Assembly: GCF_008705135.1 (NCBI RefSeq)
Contig: NZ_CP023694.1
Coordinates: forward strand, 4,073,001-4,137,000
DNA length: 64,000 nt
DNA from: Streptomyces coeruleorubidus
GTDB lineage: Bacteria; Actinomycetota; Actinomycetes; Streptomycetales; Streptomycetaceae
Direction: 5' to 3'
The notes under the pieces are model-generated. The model made no database searches and was not told the DNA's origin. It was given only the letters and a program-made list of their open reading frames with translations. The position numbers were made by a program, and so were the translations under genes. Shown here one piece after another: positions 42,146-51,219 of this stretch (positions are counted from its first letter, which is position 1; each line of letters starts with the position of its first letter).

Positions 42146-43576
42146 TCAGTTCGTCACGCGGAAAGTGGCGTCGCTCCGGGCCGTCGTGGTGGTGATCGGG
42201 TCGAGGCGGAGTGCGTAGGCGTAGTGGCGGATGTACCGGTCGGGGTGGTTGTACGACTGGAAGGACGACCATGTCGAGTCGGCGAGGCCGGCGACCTGAC
42301 GGAAGGTGGCGTCAGCGGCGAACTGGGTGGTGCCGTCGTTGTGGGCCAGCTGGAAGTCGTATCCGGCGTGCCGCAGGAAGTGGCCGGGGAAGTTCACCGA
42401 CTCGAAGGAGACGGTGCCCGAGCCCGCCAGGCCGGGGCGCGGCCGGAACTGGGCGTCCGGGCCGGTGACGTTCTGGTCGATGCGCACGTCGAAGTTGGCG
42501 TGCCGGACGTACCGGTCCTGGAAGTTGAACGACTGGAGCCGCTTGGCCGGGGTGTTGGCCCAGCGTGCGAGTACGCGGCTCTCCTCGGCGGCCGTGAGGT
42601 TGAGGATCGCGCCGTGGCGCTTCTTCGTCCCGCCCAGGTTGTAGCTTCCCGATGCCGGGAGCCGGTAGGTGCCGGAGGCGGAGGGGTTGGTCGTCGTGAC
42701 CGGCATGTAGCCGCGTCCGGAGGCGTACTGGTCGAGGTACAGGGTCCACTCGTTGCGGTCCCTGAACTTCATCCACATCGGGCCCTCGACCTGGGAGCCG
42801 GTCAGGCCGATGCCGGAGAGGTTGCCGAGGTTCGTCCATGTGCCGAGGATCGAATTGCTGCCTTCGAGTGTGATCTGGCCGTCGCCGGAGGCCCGTACAT
42901 AGCGGAAGTTGCCGACGCCAGACGGCACTTCGACGATCTGGGTGTCGATGATGTTCTGGGTGCCGGGGCGGTCGATGTAGAGCTGCGGGGTGGTGATGGT
43001 GCGGAAGTCGGTGGTGCGGGCGTAGTAGATGCGGTGCTTGAGCACGCCGCCCCGGGTCGCGTTCGTCGCCCAGTACAGGACGTAGTCGTTGGTCTCGGGG
43101 TTCCAGATGGCCTCGGGTGCCCAGGCGTTGCGCCCGTCGGGGATCGCGCCGGCGACGTTGAGCAGCCGCGGCTGCGACCAGGTGACCAGGTCCGTCGACT
43201 CCCACACCACGAGGTTGCGGCTGCCGTTGTTCATGGAGTCGTCCCATGACTGCCCGCAGTCGATGCAGAGGTCGGTCGCGATGATCCAGTACTTGTCACC
43301 GCCGGGGGCTCTGACCAGTGCGGGGTCGCGCACGCCACGGGTTCCGACCGTGGAACGCAGGGTCATCCCGCCGCCGTTGAGGTCACTCCAGTTCAGGCCG
43401 TCCGTACTGTGCGAGAAGTAGATCTGCTGACCGGTCGACCCCTCCCCGATGAAGTGCGTCATCAGGTAGCCCGGGTCGGCGGCGGCGGCCCGGTCAGGTG
43501 TGGTCAGGGCCTGGCCCGTGAAGAGGAGGCAGGCGGCGAGCGCTATCGCCGACAGCCTGGAGAGAAGCGCGCGCAT
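42146..43576 (-). CDS. Secreted GH43-like arabinofuranosidase with AbfB (CBM42) domain
   Basis: 476 residues from ATG 43576, chosen because AGGGG lies 8 nt upstream; signal peptide MRALLSRLSAIALAACLLFT. The N-terminal five-bladed-propeller part has the expected acidic positions: VRDPALVRAPGG, AWAPEAIWNPE and VEGPMWMKF. The C-terminal 140 residues are an AbfB arabinose-binding trefoil with repeats such as FNFQDRYVRHANFDVRID, FPGHFLRHAGYDFQLA and NHPDRYIRHYAYALRLD. It should release arabinofuranose from plant polymers. It lies 130 bp downstream of a furanose ABC importer. Confidence 0.87.
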   Translation of the reverse strand: MRALLSRLSAIALAACLLFTGQALTTPDRAAAADPGYLMTHFIGEGSTGQQIYFSHSTDGLNWSDLNGGGMTLRSTVGTRGVRDPALVRAPGGDKYWIIATDLCIDCGQSWDDSMNNGSRNLVVWESTDLVTWSQPRLLNVAGAIPDGRNAWAPEAIWNPETNDYVLYWATNATRGGVLKHRIYYARTTDFRTITTPQLYIDRPGTQNIIDTQIVEVPSGVGNFRYVRASGDGQITLEGSNSILGTWTNLGNLSGIGLTGSQVEGPMWMKFRDRNEWTLYLDQYASGRGYMPVTTTNPSASGTYRLPASGSYNLGGTKKRHGAILNLTAAEESRVLARWANTPAKRLQSFNFQDRYVRHANFDVRIDQNVTGPDAQFRPRPGLAGSGTVSFESVNFPGHFLRHAGYDFQLAHNDGTTQFAADATFRQVAGLADSTWSSFQSYNHPDRYIRHYAYALRLDPITTTTARSDATFRVTN

Positions 43577-43588
43577 GTGCATGTCCCC

Positions 43589-43639
43589 TGTCTTTCTCTG
43601 ACTGTCTTTCTCTGACTGTCTTTGTCTGACTGTCTGGTG
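43589..43639. repeat. 14-bp tandem repeat in the leader of the arabinofuranosidase gene
   Basis: TGTCTTTCTCTGAC at 43589-43602 and 43603-43616, a variant TGTCTTTGTCTGAC at 43617-43630, then a partial copy. On the mRNA strand this is a purine-rich GTCAGAGAAAGACA repeat immediately upstream of the ribosome site. Confidence 0.8.
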
Positions 43640-43705
43640 CTCCCCGTGGGCGCTGCGCCGAGCGCGTCGGATCACTTGCCGCTGTCGCGGCCTCAGGCGT
43701 GCCCG

Positions 43706-44737
43706 TCAGGTCTTCCGGCGTGACGTCATGGTCCGCTGGATGAGGATGAAGGCGCACAGCAGCACACCTGTTGCGATCTTCGTCCACCAGGAGCTGAGCG
43801 TGCCCTCGAACGTGATGACGCTCTTGATCAGACCCAGGACCAGGACACCGAAGAGTGTGCCCAGCACATAACCGGAACCGCCGGTCAGCAGGGTGCCGCC
43901 GATGACCACGGCGGCGATGGCGTCGAGTTCCATGCCGACGGCGTGCAGCGGGTCGCCCGACTGGATGTACAGCATGAACAGCAGGCCCGCCAGGGCCGAG
44001 CAGAAGCCGCTCACCGTGTACACGGCGATCTTCGTGCCGCCCAACGGAAGGCCCATGAGCAGGGCCGACTGCTCGTTGCCGCCGATGGCGTACACACGGC
44101 GGCCGAAGCGGGTGTAGTGGAGGACGTAGCAGGCGACAGCGAGGACGATCAGGGCCACGAGGGCGCCGATCGACAGTTCTCCCATGCCGAGCGACACTCG
44201 CGTCTGGGCCAGGGTGCCCACCGAAGCGTCGTTGATGGAGATGGACTCCTTGCTGATGACCAGGCACAGCCCGCGGAAGAGGAAGAGCCCGGCGAGGGTG
44301 ACGATGAAGGGCTGGATCTCGAAGTTGTGGATGACGTAGCCCATCAGGAAGCCGCCGAAGGCGCCGACGGCCAGTGCGAGTGGGACGACCAGGAGCAGCG
44401 GCAGTCCCTGACGTTCCACCAGCCACGCCGTGAACATGGTGGTGAAGCCGATCACCGAGCCCACGGACAGGTCGATGCCGCCCGACATGATGACGAAGGT
44501 GGCACCGATGGCGGCGACCAGCAGATAGCCGTTGTCGATGAACAGGTTGAGGAACACCTGGGGTTCGCCGAACCCGTAGTTCTGGTACCGGCTGAGGCCA
44601 CCGACGTACATGGCGATGAACAGGGCGGCCGTGACCAGGACGGGCAGACGCCGGTCGCCGAGCAGGCGCGTGGCACGGGCACGGGAGGCGGTGCTGCCGC
44701 GCGGAGCCGCCTTGGGGGTCTGGGTGGTCGCGCTCAT
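43706..44737 (-). CDS. yjfF: Sugar ABC permease, YjfF-like
   Basis: 343 residues with about ten membrane helices and the BPD_transp_2 signature (GGIDLSVGSVIG; GGNEQSALLMGLPLGGTKI). It is the second of two permeases in a ytfQ-ytfR-ytfT-yjfF-type cluster, which in E. coli imports galactofuranose. Its ATG overlaps the upstream ytfT stop as ATGA, so the two are coupled. Together with the neighbouring enzyme, an arabinofuranose substrate is likely. Confidence 0.9.
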   Translation of the reverse strand: MSATTQTPKAAPRGSTASRARATRLLGDRRLPVLVTAALFIAMYVGGLSRYQNYGFGEPQVFLNLFIDNGYLLVAAIGATFVIMSGGIDLSVGSVIGFTTMFTAWLVERQGLPLLLVVPLALAVGAFGGFLMGYVIHNFEIQPFIVTLAGLFLFRGLCLVISKESISINDASVGTLAQTRVSLGMGELSIGALVALIVLAVACYVLHYTRFGRRVYAIGGNEQSALLMGLPLGGTKIAVYTVSGFCSALAGLLFMLYIQSGDPLHAVGMELDAIAAVVIGGTLLTGGSGYVLGTLFGVLVLGLIKSVITFEGTLSSWWTKIATGVLLCAFILIQRTMTSRRKT

Positions 44738-45828
44738 CGCGACACCTCCATCTTCGGGGCGGCGTCGGGCGCCGGAGCGGGCTCCACCGGGGCGGCGTCC
44801 CGGCGCGGGCCCTTGAGGCCCTTCGCGCCGAAGACCTTGGCCCGGAACTTCGGGGACTGCAGCAGGCAGACGACGATGACGACGGCGGCCTTGAAGACCA
44901 GGTTGGTCTGGGTCGGCACGCCGATGGTGTAGATCGTGGTGGTCAGGGTCTGGATGACGAGGGCGCCGACCACCGTGCCGCCGATGGAGAACCGGCCGCC
45001 GAGCAGCGAGGTGCCGCCGATCACCACGGCGAGGATGGCGTCGAGTTCGATCCACAGGCCGGCGTTGTTGCCGTCGGCGGCCGAGGTGTTGGAGCTGATC
45101 ATCAGGCCCGCGATGCCCGCGCACAGCGCGCAGAACATGTACACCATGATCTTGATGCGGGTGGACCTGATGCCGACCAGGCGGCTGGCCTCGGCATTGC
45201 CGCCGACCGACTCGACCAGCAGGCCGAGCGCCGTGCGGCGGGTCAGCGCCACGGTGACGGCCACCACCGCGGCCACCACGAACACGGAGAAGGGCAGGGT
45301 CAGCCAGTAGCCACCGCCGATCAGCTTGTACGGCTCGCTGTTGACGGTGATGATCTGGCCGTCGGTGACCAGCTGGGCGACACCTCGGCCCGCGACCATG
45401 ATGATGAGGGTCGCGATGATGGGCTGGATGCCCATCCTGGCCACCAGGAAGCCGTTCCACAGACCGCAGACGACCGCGGCCACCAGGCCGATGCCCATCG
45501 CCAGGAACACCGCGGACAAGGTGTTCTGGTCGGCCTGGTCGCTGATGTACGAACAGGTCAGGGCGCCGGTGATGGCGACCACGGCACCGACGGAGAGGTC
45601 GATGCCGCCGGTGGCGATGACGAGGGTCATGCCGACCGCGACCAGGATCAGCGGTGAGCCGAACAGCACGATGGAGACGAGGCTGCCGTAGAGGTGGCCG
45701 TCCGTCATGTTGATCGAGAAGAAGTCGGGCGTGAAGGGGACGTTGACGAGCAGCAGGGCGATCAGGACCGCGACCGGCCAGAACAGGTGGTGATGCGTCA
45801 GTGCTCGCCAGCGGGAGGTGGTGGTCAC
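44734..45828 (-). CDS. ytfT: Sugar ABC permease, YtfT-like
   Basis: 364 residues, about ten helices, GGIDLSVGAVVAITG near residue 75 and VGGNAEASRLVGI later. GTG start at 45828 overlaps the ATPase stop (GTGA). The C-terminal tail is Pro/Ala-rich. It forms the membrane channel with the YjfF-like subunit. Confidence 0.9.
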   Translation of the reverse strand: MTTTSRWRALTHHHLFWPVAVLIALLLVNVPFTPDFFSINMTDGHLYGSLVSIVLFGSPLILVAVGMTLVIATGGIDLSVGAVVAITGALTCSYISDQADQNTLSAVFLAMGIGLVAAVVCGLWNGFLVARMGIQPIIATLIIMVAGRGVAQLVTDGQIITVNSEPYKLIGGGYWLTLPFSVFVVAAVVAVTVALTRRTALGLLVESVGGNAEASRLVGIRSTRIKIMVYMFCALCAGIAGLMISSNTSAADGNNAGLWIELDAILAVVIGGTSLLGGRFSIGGTVVGALVIQTLTTTIYTIGVPTQTNLVFKAAVVIVVCLLQSPKFRAKVFGAKGLKGPRRDAAPVEPAPAPDAAPKMEVSR

Positions 45829-47363
45829 TGGTGTTCTCCGCTCGCGATGGTCTCGAGGATCTTGCTGGTGGTGATCTCCGGCCCGTTGGTCAGCCGCGCC
45901 ACCAGCCGGCGGTCGCGCAGCACTCCGATGGTGTGGCTGAGCCGGAGCACCTCCTCCAGCTCGGCCGCGATGTACAGCACCGACATGCCGTCCTCGGAGA
46001 GGGACACCACCAGTTTCTGGATCTCCGTCTTGGCGCCGATGTCGATGCCGCGCGTCGGCTCGTCCAGGATCAGCAGTTTCGGCTGGGTGATCAGCCAGCG
46101 GGCGAGCAGCACCTTCTGCTGGTTGCCGCCGCTGAGCCGGCCCACGCGGGCCTCCGGGTCGGCGGGGCGGATGTCCAGCGCCTTGATGTACCTGGCGACG
46201 AGTTCGTCGCGCTGGGAGGCCGGGATGGGCCGGGTCCAGCCGCGGGCCGCCTGGAGGGCGAGGATGATGTTCTCGCGCACCGTCAGGTCGGGGACCAGGC
46301 CCTCGCTCTTGCGGTTCTCCGAGCAGAACGCCACACCGGCCGCGATGGCGTCGTTCGGGGCGCTCATCGAGACCTGCTTGCCGCCGATGGTCACCCTGCC
46401 GTTGTCGGGCTGGTCTGCCCCGAACAGCAGCCGGGCGAGTTCGGTGCGGCCCGATCCCAGCAGGCCGGCGAGTCCGAGCACCTCGCCCTTGTTGATCTCC
46501 AGGTCGAAGGGGGCGATCCCGCCGGTGCGGCCGAGCCCTTCGGCCTTGACCAGTGTCTCGCCGAGGTCGGAGCGCAGCTGGTGCTCGTGCAGTTCCTCGA
46601 GCTGGTCCAGGGCCTTGCCGATCATCAGCTCGATCAGCCCGACCTGGTCGAGGTCGCGGACCAGGTGTTCGCCGACCAGGGTGCCGTTGCGCAGGACGGT
46701 CATCCGGTCGCAGACCTCGTAGATCTGGTCGAGAAAGTGCGACACGAACAGGATCGCGACGCCCTCGTCCCTCAACTGCCGCATCAGGCGGAACAGTTCG
46801 AGGACCTCGTCGCGGTCGAGGCTGGAGGTCGGCTCGTCGAGGACCAGCACCTTGGTGCCGAGTCCCGCGCCGTCCCGGGCTCCGGTGCCCACCGACCGTA
46901 CGATCGCGACCAGTTGCTGCACGGCCAGGGGGTACGAGGACAGCGGCGCGGCGACGTCGATGTCGAGTCCGAGCCGGTCGACCAGCTCCGCCGCCTCCTT
47001 GCGCATCCGCTTCCACTGGATGCGGCCGGCGCGGGTGGGTTCGCGTCCGATGAAGATGTTCTCCGCCACCGACAGGTTGGGGCAGAGGTTGACCTCCTGG
47101 TAGACCGTGCTGATGCCGGCCTGTTGCGCCTGGAGCGGGCTGCCGAACCGTGCGGACTCGCCGTCCAGGGTGATGGTGCCGCCGTCCAGGGAGTAGACGC
47201 CCGTCAGCACCTTGATGAGGGTGGACTTCCCCGCACCGTTCTCGCCCATCAAGGCGTGGATCTCGCCGGGGAAGAGCCGGAAGTCGACGCCCGACAGAGC
47301 CCGTACCCCCGGAAACTCTTTGACTATGCCCGTCATCTCCAGGACGGGCTGCGGCTCTGCCAT
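45825..47363 (-). CDS. ytfR: Sugar ABC ATPase with two nucleotide-binding domains, YtfR-like
   Basis: 512 residues. Domain 1 has Walker A GENGAGKST, a degenerate signature (LSSYPLAVQQLV) and Walker B VLVLDEPTSSLD. Domain 2 has the usual degenerate Walker A (GLLGSGRTEL), signature LSGGNQQKVLLARWL and Walker B LLILDEPTRGID. This is typical of RbsA/MglA/YtfR proteins. ATG 47363 is preceded by a GAGGAG site. It energises import of the sugar delivered by the lipoprotein encoded upstream. Confidence 0.93.
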   Translation of the reverse strand: MAEPQPVLEMTGIVKEFPGVRALSGVDFRLFPGEIHALMGENGAGKSTLIKVLTGVYSLDGGTITLDGESARFGSPLQAQQAGISTVYQEVNLCPNLSVAENIFIGREPTRAGRIQWKRMRKEAAELVDRLGLDIDVAAPLSSYPLAVQQLVAIVRSVGTGARDGAGLGTKVLVLDEPTSSLDRDEVLELFRLMRQLRDEGVAILFVSHFLDQIYEVCDRMTVLRNGTLVGEHLVRDLDQVGLIELMIGKALDQLEELHEHQLRSDLGETLVKAEGLGRTGGIAPFDLEINKGEVLGLAGLLGSGRTELARLLFGADQPDNGRVTIGGKQVSMSAPNDAIAAGVAFCSENRKSEGLVPDLTVRENIILALQAARGWTRPIPASQRDELVARYIKALDIRPADPEARVGRLSGGNQQKVLLARWLITQPKLLILDEPTRGIDIGAKTEIQKLVVSLSEDGMSVLYIAAELEEVLRLSHTIGVLRDRRLVARLTNGPEITTSKILETIASGEHQ

Positions 47364-47458
47364 GGCAGCGCTCCTCGTGAATGGTCCAGGTCCGCGGGGA
47401 GCCTCCCGGCCGAGGGATGTCGGCCCGGCCGGAGGCTCCCGCCGGTGGGGACGGTCGG

Positions 47459-48469
47459 TCAGTACTTGCGGGTGGGGAGCGCGTCCTTGGCCTGGTCCTG
47501 CATGAAGTCGCTCTCCTTGGTCTTGATCCAGCGTTCGACCGTCTCGCCGTCCTTGACCTTCTTCACGACCTCCATCAGCTGCGGGCCGAGCAGCGGGTTG
47601 CACTCGACGATGGCGTTGATCTTGCCTTCGGACATGGCGACGAAGCCGTCCTTCACACCGTCGATGGAGACGATGAGGATGTCCTTGCCGGGCTTCTTGC
47701 CGGCCGCCTCGATGGACTGGATGGCGCCGATGGCCATGTCGTCGTTGTGCGCGAAGAGCACGTTGATGTCCGGGTTGGACTGGAGGAAGGCCGCCATGAC
47801 CTGCTTGCCGCCGGCCCGGGTGAAGTCCCCGGTCTGGCTGACGACGACCTTCCAGTCGTCCGCGTGGTCCGCCTCCATGACCTCCTTGAAGCCCTTGGCG
47901 CGCTCGATCGCGGGGGCGGCGCCGGTGGTGCCCTCCAACTGGGCGATCTTCACGGCGCCCTTGTGGCCCGCCTTCTCCAGGACCTTCTCCAGGATCTTGG
48001 CGGCGCGCCGGCCCTCGTCCGTGAAGTCGGAGCCCACCAAGGTCACGTACAGGGAGTCGTCGGAGGTCTCGACGGAGCGGTCGGTGAGGACCACCGGGAT
48101 CTTCGCGGCCTTGGCCTCCTTGAGCACCGCGTCCCAGCCGGTGACGACCACGGGCGAGAAGGCGATGACGTCGACCTTCTGCGCGATGTAGTTGCGGATC
48201 GCGGAGATCTGGTTCTCCTGCTTCTGCTGGGCGTCGGAGAACTTGAGGGTGTAACCCGCCTCCTTCGCGGCCGACTTCACCGAGTCGCTGTTGGCGGTGC
48301 GCCAGCCGCTCTCCGAGCCGACCTGGGAGAAGCCGAGGGTGATCGCCTTGCTGCCGCTGCCGCTGCCGGCGGCGGCGGCAGAGGTGCCGTCCTCCTTGGC
48401 GCAGGCCGCGAGTCCGGTCGCAGCCGCGACACCGACCGCCGCGGTGAGGAAGTTCCTTCTGCTGAGCAT
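47459..48469 (-). CDS. ytfQ: Tat lipoprotein sugar-binding protein, YtfQ-like
   Basis: 336 residues. The leader SRRNFLTAAVGVAAATGLAAC combines a twin-arginine motif with a lipobox, so it is probably a folded-exported lipoprotein. The mature part is a periplasmic-binding-protein type 1 fold: ITLGFSQVGSESGWR, ISAIRNYIAQKVDVIAF, VLFAHNDDMAIGAIQ. FSQVGSESGWR is very close to YtfQ. It is the first gene of a five-gene unit ending in the arabinofuranosidase. Confidence 0.92.
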   Translation of the reverse strand: MLSRRNFLTAAVGVAAATGLAACAKEDGTSAAAAGSGSGSKAITLGFSQVGSESGWRTANSDSVKSAAKEAGYTLKFSDAQQKQENQISAIRNYIAQKVDVIAFSPVVVTGWDAVLKEAKAAKIPVVLTDRSVETSDDSLYVTLVGSDFTDEGRRAAKILEKVLEKAGHKGAVKIAQLEGTTGAAPAIERAKGFKEVMEADHADDWKVVVSQTGDFTRAGGKQVMAAFLQSNPDINVLFAHNDDMAIGAIQSIEAAGKKPGKDILIVSIDGVKDGFVAMSEGKINAIVECNPLLGPQLMEVVKKVKDGETVERWIKTKESDFMQDQAKDALPTRKY

Positions 48470-48577
48470 GCTTGATCTCCTTCGTTGAGCCGGCCCGGGG
48501 ATTGGACTCGGTTAATGCGGCTTCTGACGTTCCGTCGGGAAACCGTGGAAGTGATGACGTTCTGAGGACCGACCGAC

Positions 48578-48593
48578 GTTCGAAATATCGAAC
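48578..48593. promoter_or_regulatory. Candidate operator upstream of ytfQ
   Basis: GTTCGA (48578-48583) and TCGAAC (48588-48593) form a 6-bp-arm dyad with AATA between, 109 bp upstream of the ytfQ start. Three GACGTTC motifs occur between 48517 and 48582. No regulator gene is adjacent, so the controlling protein would be encoded elsewhere. Confidence 0.4.
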
Positions 48594-48606
48594 ATGCGTC
48601 GCGCAT

Positions 48607-49467
48607 GCCATCAGAGGGTGGTCAGGGCGGGGTGAGGGCGGGATCAGGGAGGGCCGGCGAAGTGGCCGTGACGCCGGCGTCGCCCGGCCGACGCGGGCGA
48701 TGAGTCCAGGCTCGATGACGACCGGAGGCGTTCCGGTCGAGCCGTGCCGCCCTCGTTCCACTCCTCGATGGCTATAAGGAGCAGGGCGCGGCTACGTTCC
48801 GCCGCCGCGAAGAGGTCCTGGCGGACCGCGCTCAGCGCCCGAACTCGGCGGCGTCGCAGGGAGTACGGGCGCTCACCTCACCCGGCCTCCGCAACAACAA
48901 GTGCCGTCTAATCGTGGGCCGCAACCTGCCAGGGAGGTGCTGCTGTGCGCCGGAGGTGCCACGGCCGTACCTCCCTCAGGTGGTCAGTGATGGGGAGGTC
49001 ATATGAGCGCCCACCGTCCCCCCTGGTCAAGAGGGTGAGCGAGAAGCAGGCCATCACGTTTGGGTAACGCGGGGCAGCCGGCGGGGCTGATGGCCTGCCG
49101 GTCGCCCGGCGCGAAAACACCTTCTTCGGCAGAGATATTGACGCTCGGCAGGCATGGCCTTACCTTTCGATCGCTGAACGAAGTGTCGAACCCCGTGCGA
49201 CATCCCGGACGGCCGGCCCGCCGACGGTCCCTCCGCCGCACCCTGGTCCGGGTCGGAGCCGCGAAATGAGGGCACCGTTATGACGGCGACAGTTGGCAGC
49301 ACCGCAGTCCGTGCCGCCTGTCCCTCCCTGCTGCGGCCCATGCAACCGCGGCGATCGTCAGATCCGCTCCGGGCAGCAGGCTCGTGTACCTGTCGACCGT
49401 TCCCGGGTGGGCACAGTGGAGACTTTCTGCCCTCTCGACGGCCTGCCGTCGGGCGATCCCGACCAGC
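48607..49467. other. Long stretch without a recognisable gene
   Basis: Several short readings exist on both strands but none has family resemblance or a proper ribosome site. A minus-strand segment near 48780-48860 reads LFAAAERSRALLLIAIEEWN, possibly a scrap of an old gene. I see no repeat or RNA gene. Confidence 0.45.
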
Positions 49468-50157
49468 TCACGCTGACAGGTGTTCGCCTCGGTGGACGAC
49501 CGTGATGAGAGGGTCGGGACCAGGCGTCTCGAGTTCGTCGACCACGGCGACAGCCAGGTCCTCGGCGCTGATCCAGGATCGGCCGTCGGCGCTGATGAGC
49601 AAGGTGTCGCTGCCGCGCCGATAGCGGCCGGTCCGTTCGCCGGGTTCGAGCAGAGCCGGTGGACTCAGGTAGACGCAATCGGCATCGGCATGGGACTGGC
49701 AGGTTCGCAGCTGAGCGATTCCGGCGGCGGCGACGGCCTTGATTTCGGCGGGCACGTACGCCGGGTTGTCGGCGACCAGCAGATCGCGGTCACCGGGGCT
49801 GCGCAATGCGCCGGCGCCGCCGACCACGAGGACGCGGATCCCGAGTCGTGCGGCGATGTCCAGCACTGTACGGGTAGCGCCGACCAGGAACTCCTCGTCG
49901 ACCGGCGTGGTCCGCACGGTCACTACGACGGCGTCCGCAGCGCCGTGGGAGGCGGAGCCTGCCAGCGCATCGCGTATGGCGTGTGGGTCGTTGGCGTCGA
50001 CCGCGACCGGCGTCAGGTTCGGGTGCTTCGGGTTCTCATTCGCGGGTTTCCGGGACAGGGCGATCACTTGGTGTCCGCGTGCACTGGCCTCGTTGATCAC
50101 CCGGCTGCCGACCATCCCCGTGGCGCCCAGTACGGCGATCGTCATGCCTGTCTTCAT
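49468..50157 (-). CDS. NAD(P)-binding SDR/NmrA-like protein
   Basis: 229 residues. Rossmann motif IAVLGATGMVGSRVINEA at the N-terminus; the family is the atypical SDR5/NAD(P)H-binding group (PF13460-like), without a clear Y-x-x-x-K. Substrate unknown. ATG 50157 overlaps the EamA stop as ATGA and AAGGA lies just upstream, so it is co-translated with the transporter. Confidence 0.87.
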   Translation of the reverse strand: MKTGMTIAVLGATGMVGSRVINEASARGHQVIALSRKPANENPKHPNLTPVAVDANDPHAIRDALAGSASHGAADAVVVTVRTTPVDEEFLVGATRTVLDIAARLGIRVLVVGGAGALRSPGDRDLLVADNPAYVPAEIKAVAAAGIAQLRTCQSHADADCVYLSPPALLEPGERTGRYRRGSDTLLISADGRSWISAEDLAVAVVDELETPGPDPLITVVHRGEHLSA

Positions 50158-51161
50158 CGGATCCGTCCTTCTCGTATCTGATCGTCGCGCATCTGGTCTT
50201 CTCGGATTCGGGCTTCTCGGTTTTGGGCTTCTGCCAGCCTGTGGCGCGCCACCCGGGCCGACAGGTTCGGGGCATTGAGCTGCGCCGCGAGCAGCGCGGC
50301 CAGAGCGAGGACGAAGCCGGAGGTCTGCAGCAGGCTCAGTGACTCGCCCAGCGCGATGCCGATGACGGCCGCGACCAGCGGGGACAGCAGCACCAGCGGT
50401 GCGGACGCGCCGACCGGCAGCTTTCCGACACCCCGGAACCACAGCGTGGACGCGATCAGCCCACCCACGCTGCCGAGCCACAGGTATCCGCCGGCGGCTC
50501 CGGTGTCGATGCGCGGCGGCGCTCCCTCGATCGCGAGGGCGAGCGGGAGCAAGAGCAGGCCGCCCGCCGTCAGTTGCCAACCGGTCAGGGTCAGTGGACC
50601 GACACCCGGGGGAAGGCCCCACCGCTTGGTGAGGACGATCCCGGCGGCCATGGCGGCCGTACCACCGAGGCCGGCGACGACCCCGACGGCGTCCAGCCGG
50701 GCCTGCGGTCCCAGTACGACGAGTCCGACACCGACCGCGCCGAGCACGCCCCAGGACAATCGCCAGGCCGTCGGCCGGTCGTGGAGCAGCGCGACGGCCA
50801 ACCCGGCGACCATCAGCGGCTGGGTGGCACCGAGAGTGGCGGCGACACCGCCGGGAAGTCGCTCGGCCGCCACGAACAAGAGGGGGTACAAGGCACCGAT
50901 GTTGAGCGCGCCGAGGATGGTGGCCTTCCACCACCAGTCCCCGCGCGGGAGCACACGGGTGATGGCCAGCGCGAGCAGCCCGCCGGGCAGGGCGCGCAGC
51001 ACCCCGGCGAACAGCGGATGCCCGGGCGGAAGCAGTTCCGTGGTGACGACGTACGTGGTGCCCCAGGACGCGGGGGCGAGTGCGGTCAGTGCGACGGTGG
51101 CCACCTGCTGCGCGTGCGGGATGCGCGGCGAGTCCGGCGCCCGCTCGGTCGAGGTATGCAT
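50154..51161 (-). CDS. EamA/DMT-family transporter
   Basis: 335 residues, ten helices in two EamA repeats (ASWGTTYVVTTELLPPGHPL; GLIASTLWFRGVGKLPVGAS). Probably a metabolite or drug exporter. The extreme C-terminus is an unusual charged repeat, REARIREDQMRDDQIREGR, generated by short DNA repeats near 50170-50230. It is divergent from a LysR gene (58-bp gap), which probably controls it. Confidence 0.9.
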   Translation of the reverse strand: MHTSTERAPDSPRIPHAQQVATVALTALAPASWGTTYVVTTELLPPGHPLFAGVLRALPGGLLALAITRVLPRGDWWWKATILGALNIGALYPLLFVAAERLPGGVAATLGATQPLMVAGLAVALLHDRPTAWRLSWGVLGAVGVGLVVLGPQARLDAVGVVAGLGGTAAMAAGIVLTKRWGLPPGVGPLTLTGWQLTAGGLLLLPLALAIEGAPPRIDTGAAGGYLWLGSVGGLIASTLWFRGVGKLPVGASAPLVLLSPLVAAVIGIALGESLSLLQTSGFVLALAALLAAQLNAPNLSARVARHRLAEAQNREARIREDQMRDDQIREGRIR

Positions 51162-51219
51162 GTGATGAAGTTTCAGAACCAGCCCGCCATGAGTCCAACA
51201 CATGCTTGTCATCGCAGTC

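Noticed and set aside
45801..48191. 796-residue + strand ORF opposite the ABC genes
   Set aside because: Shadow of the importer genes on the minus strand, which have all expected ABC motifs.
48607..49467. LacI-type regulator for the sugar importer
   Set aside because: No HTH or periplasmic-binding-like reading exists on either strand; the short ORFs here look random.
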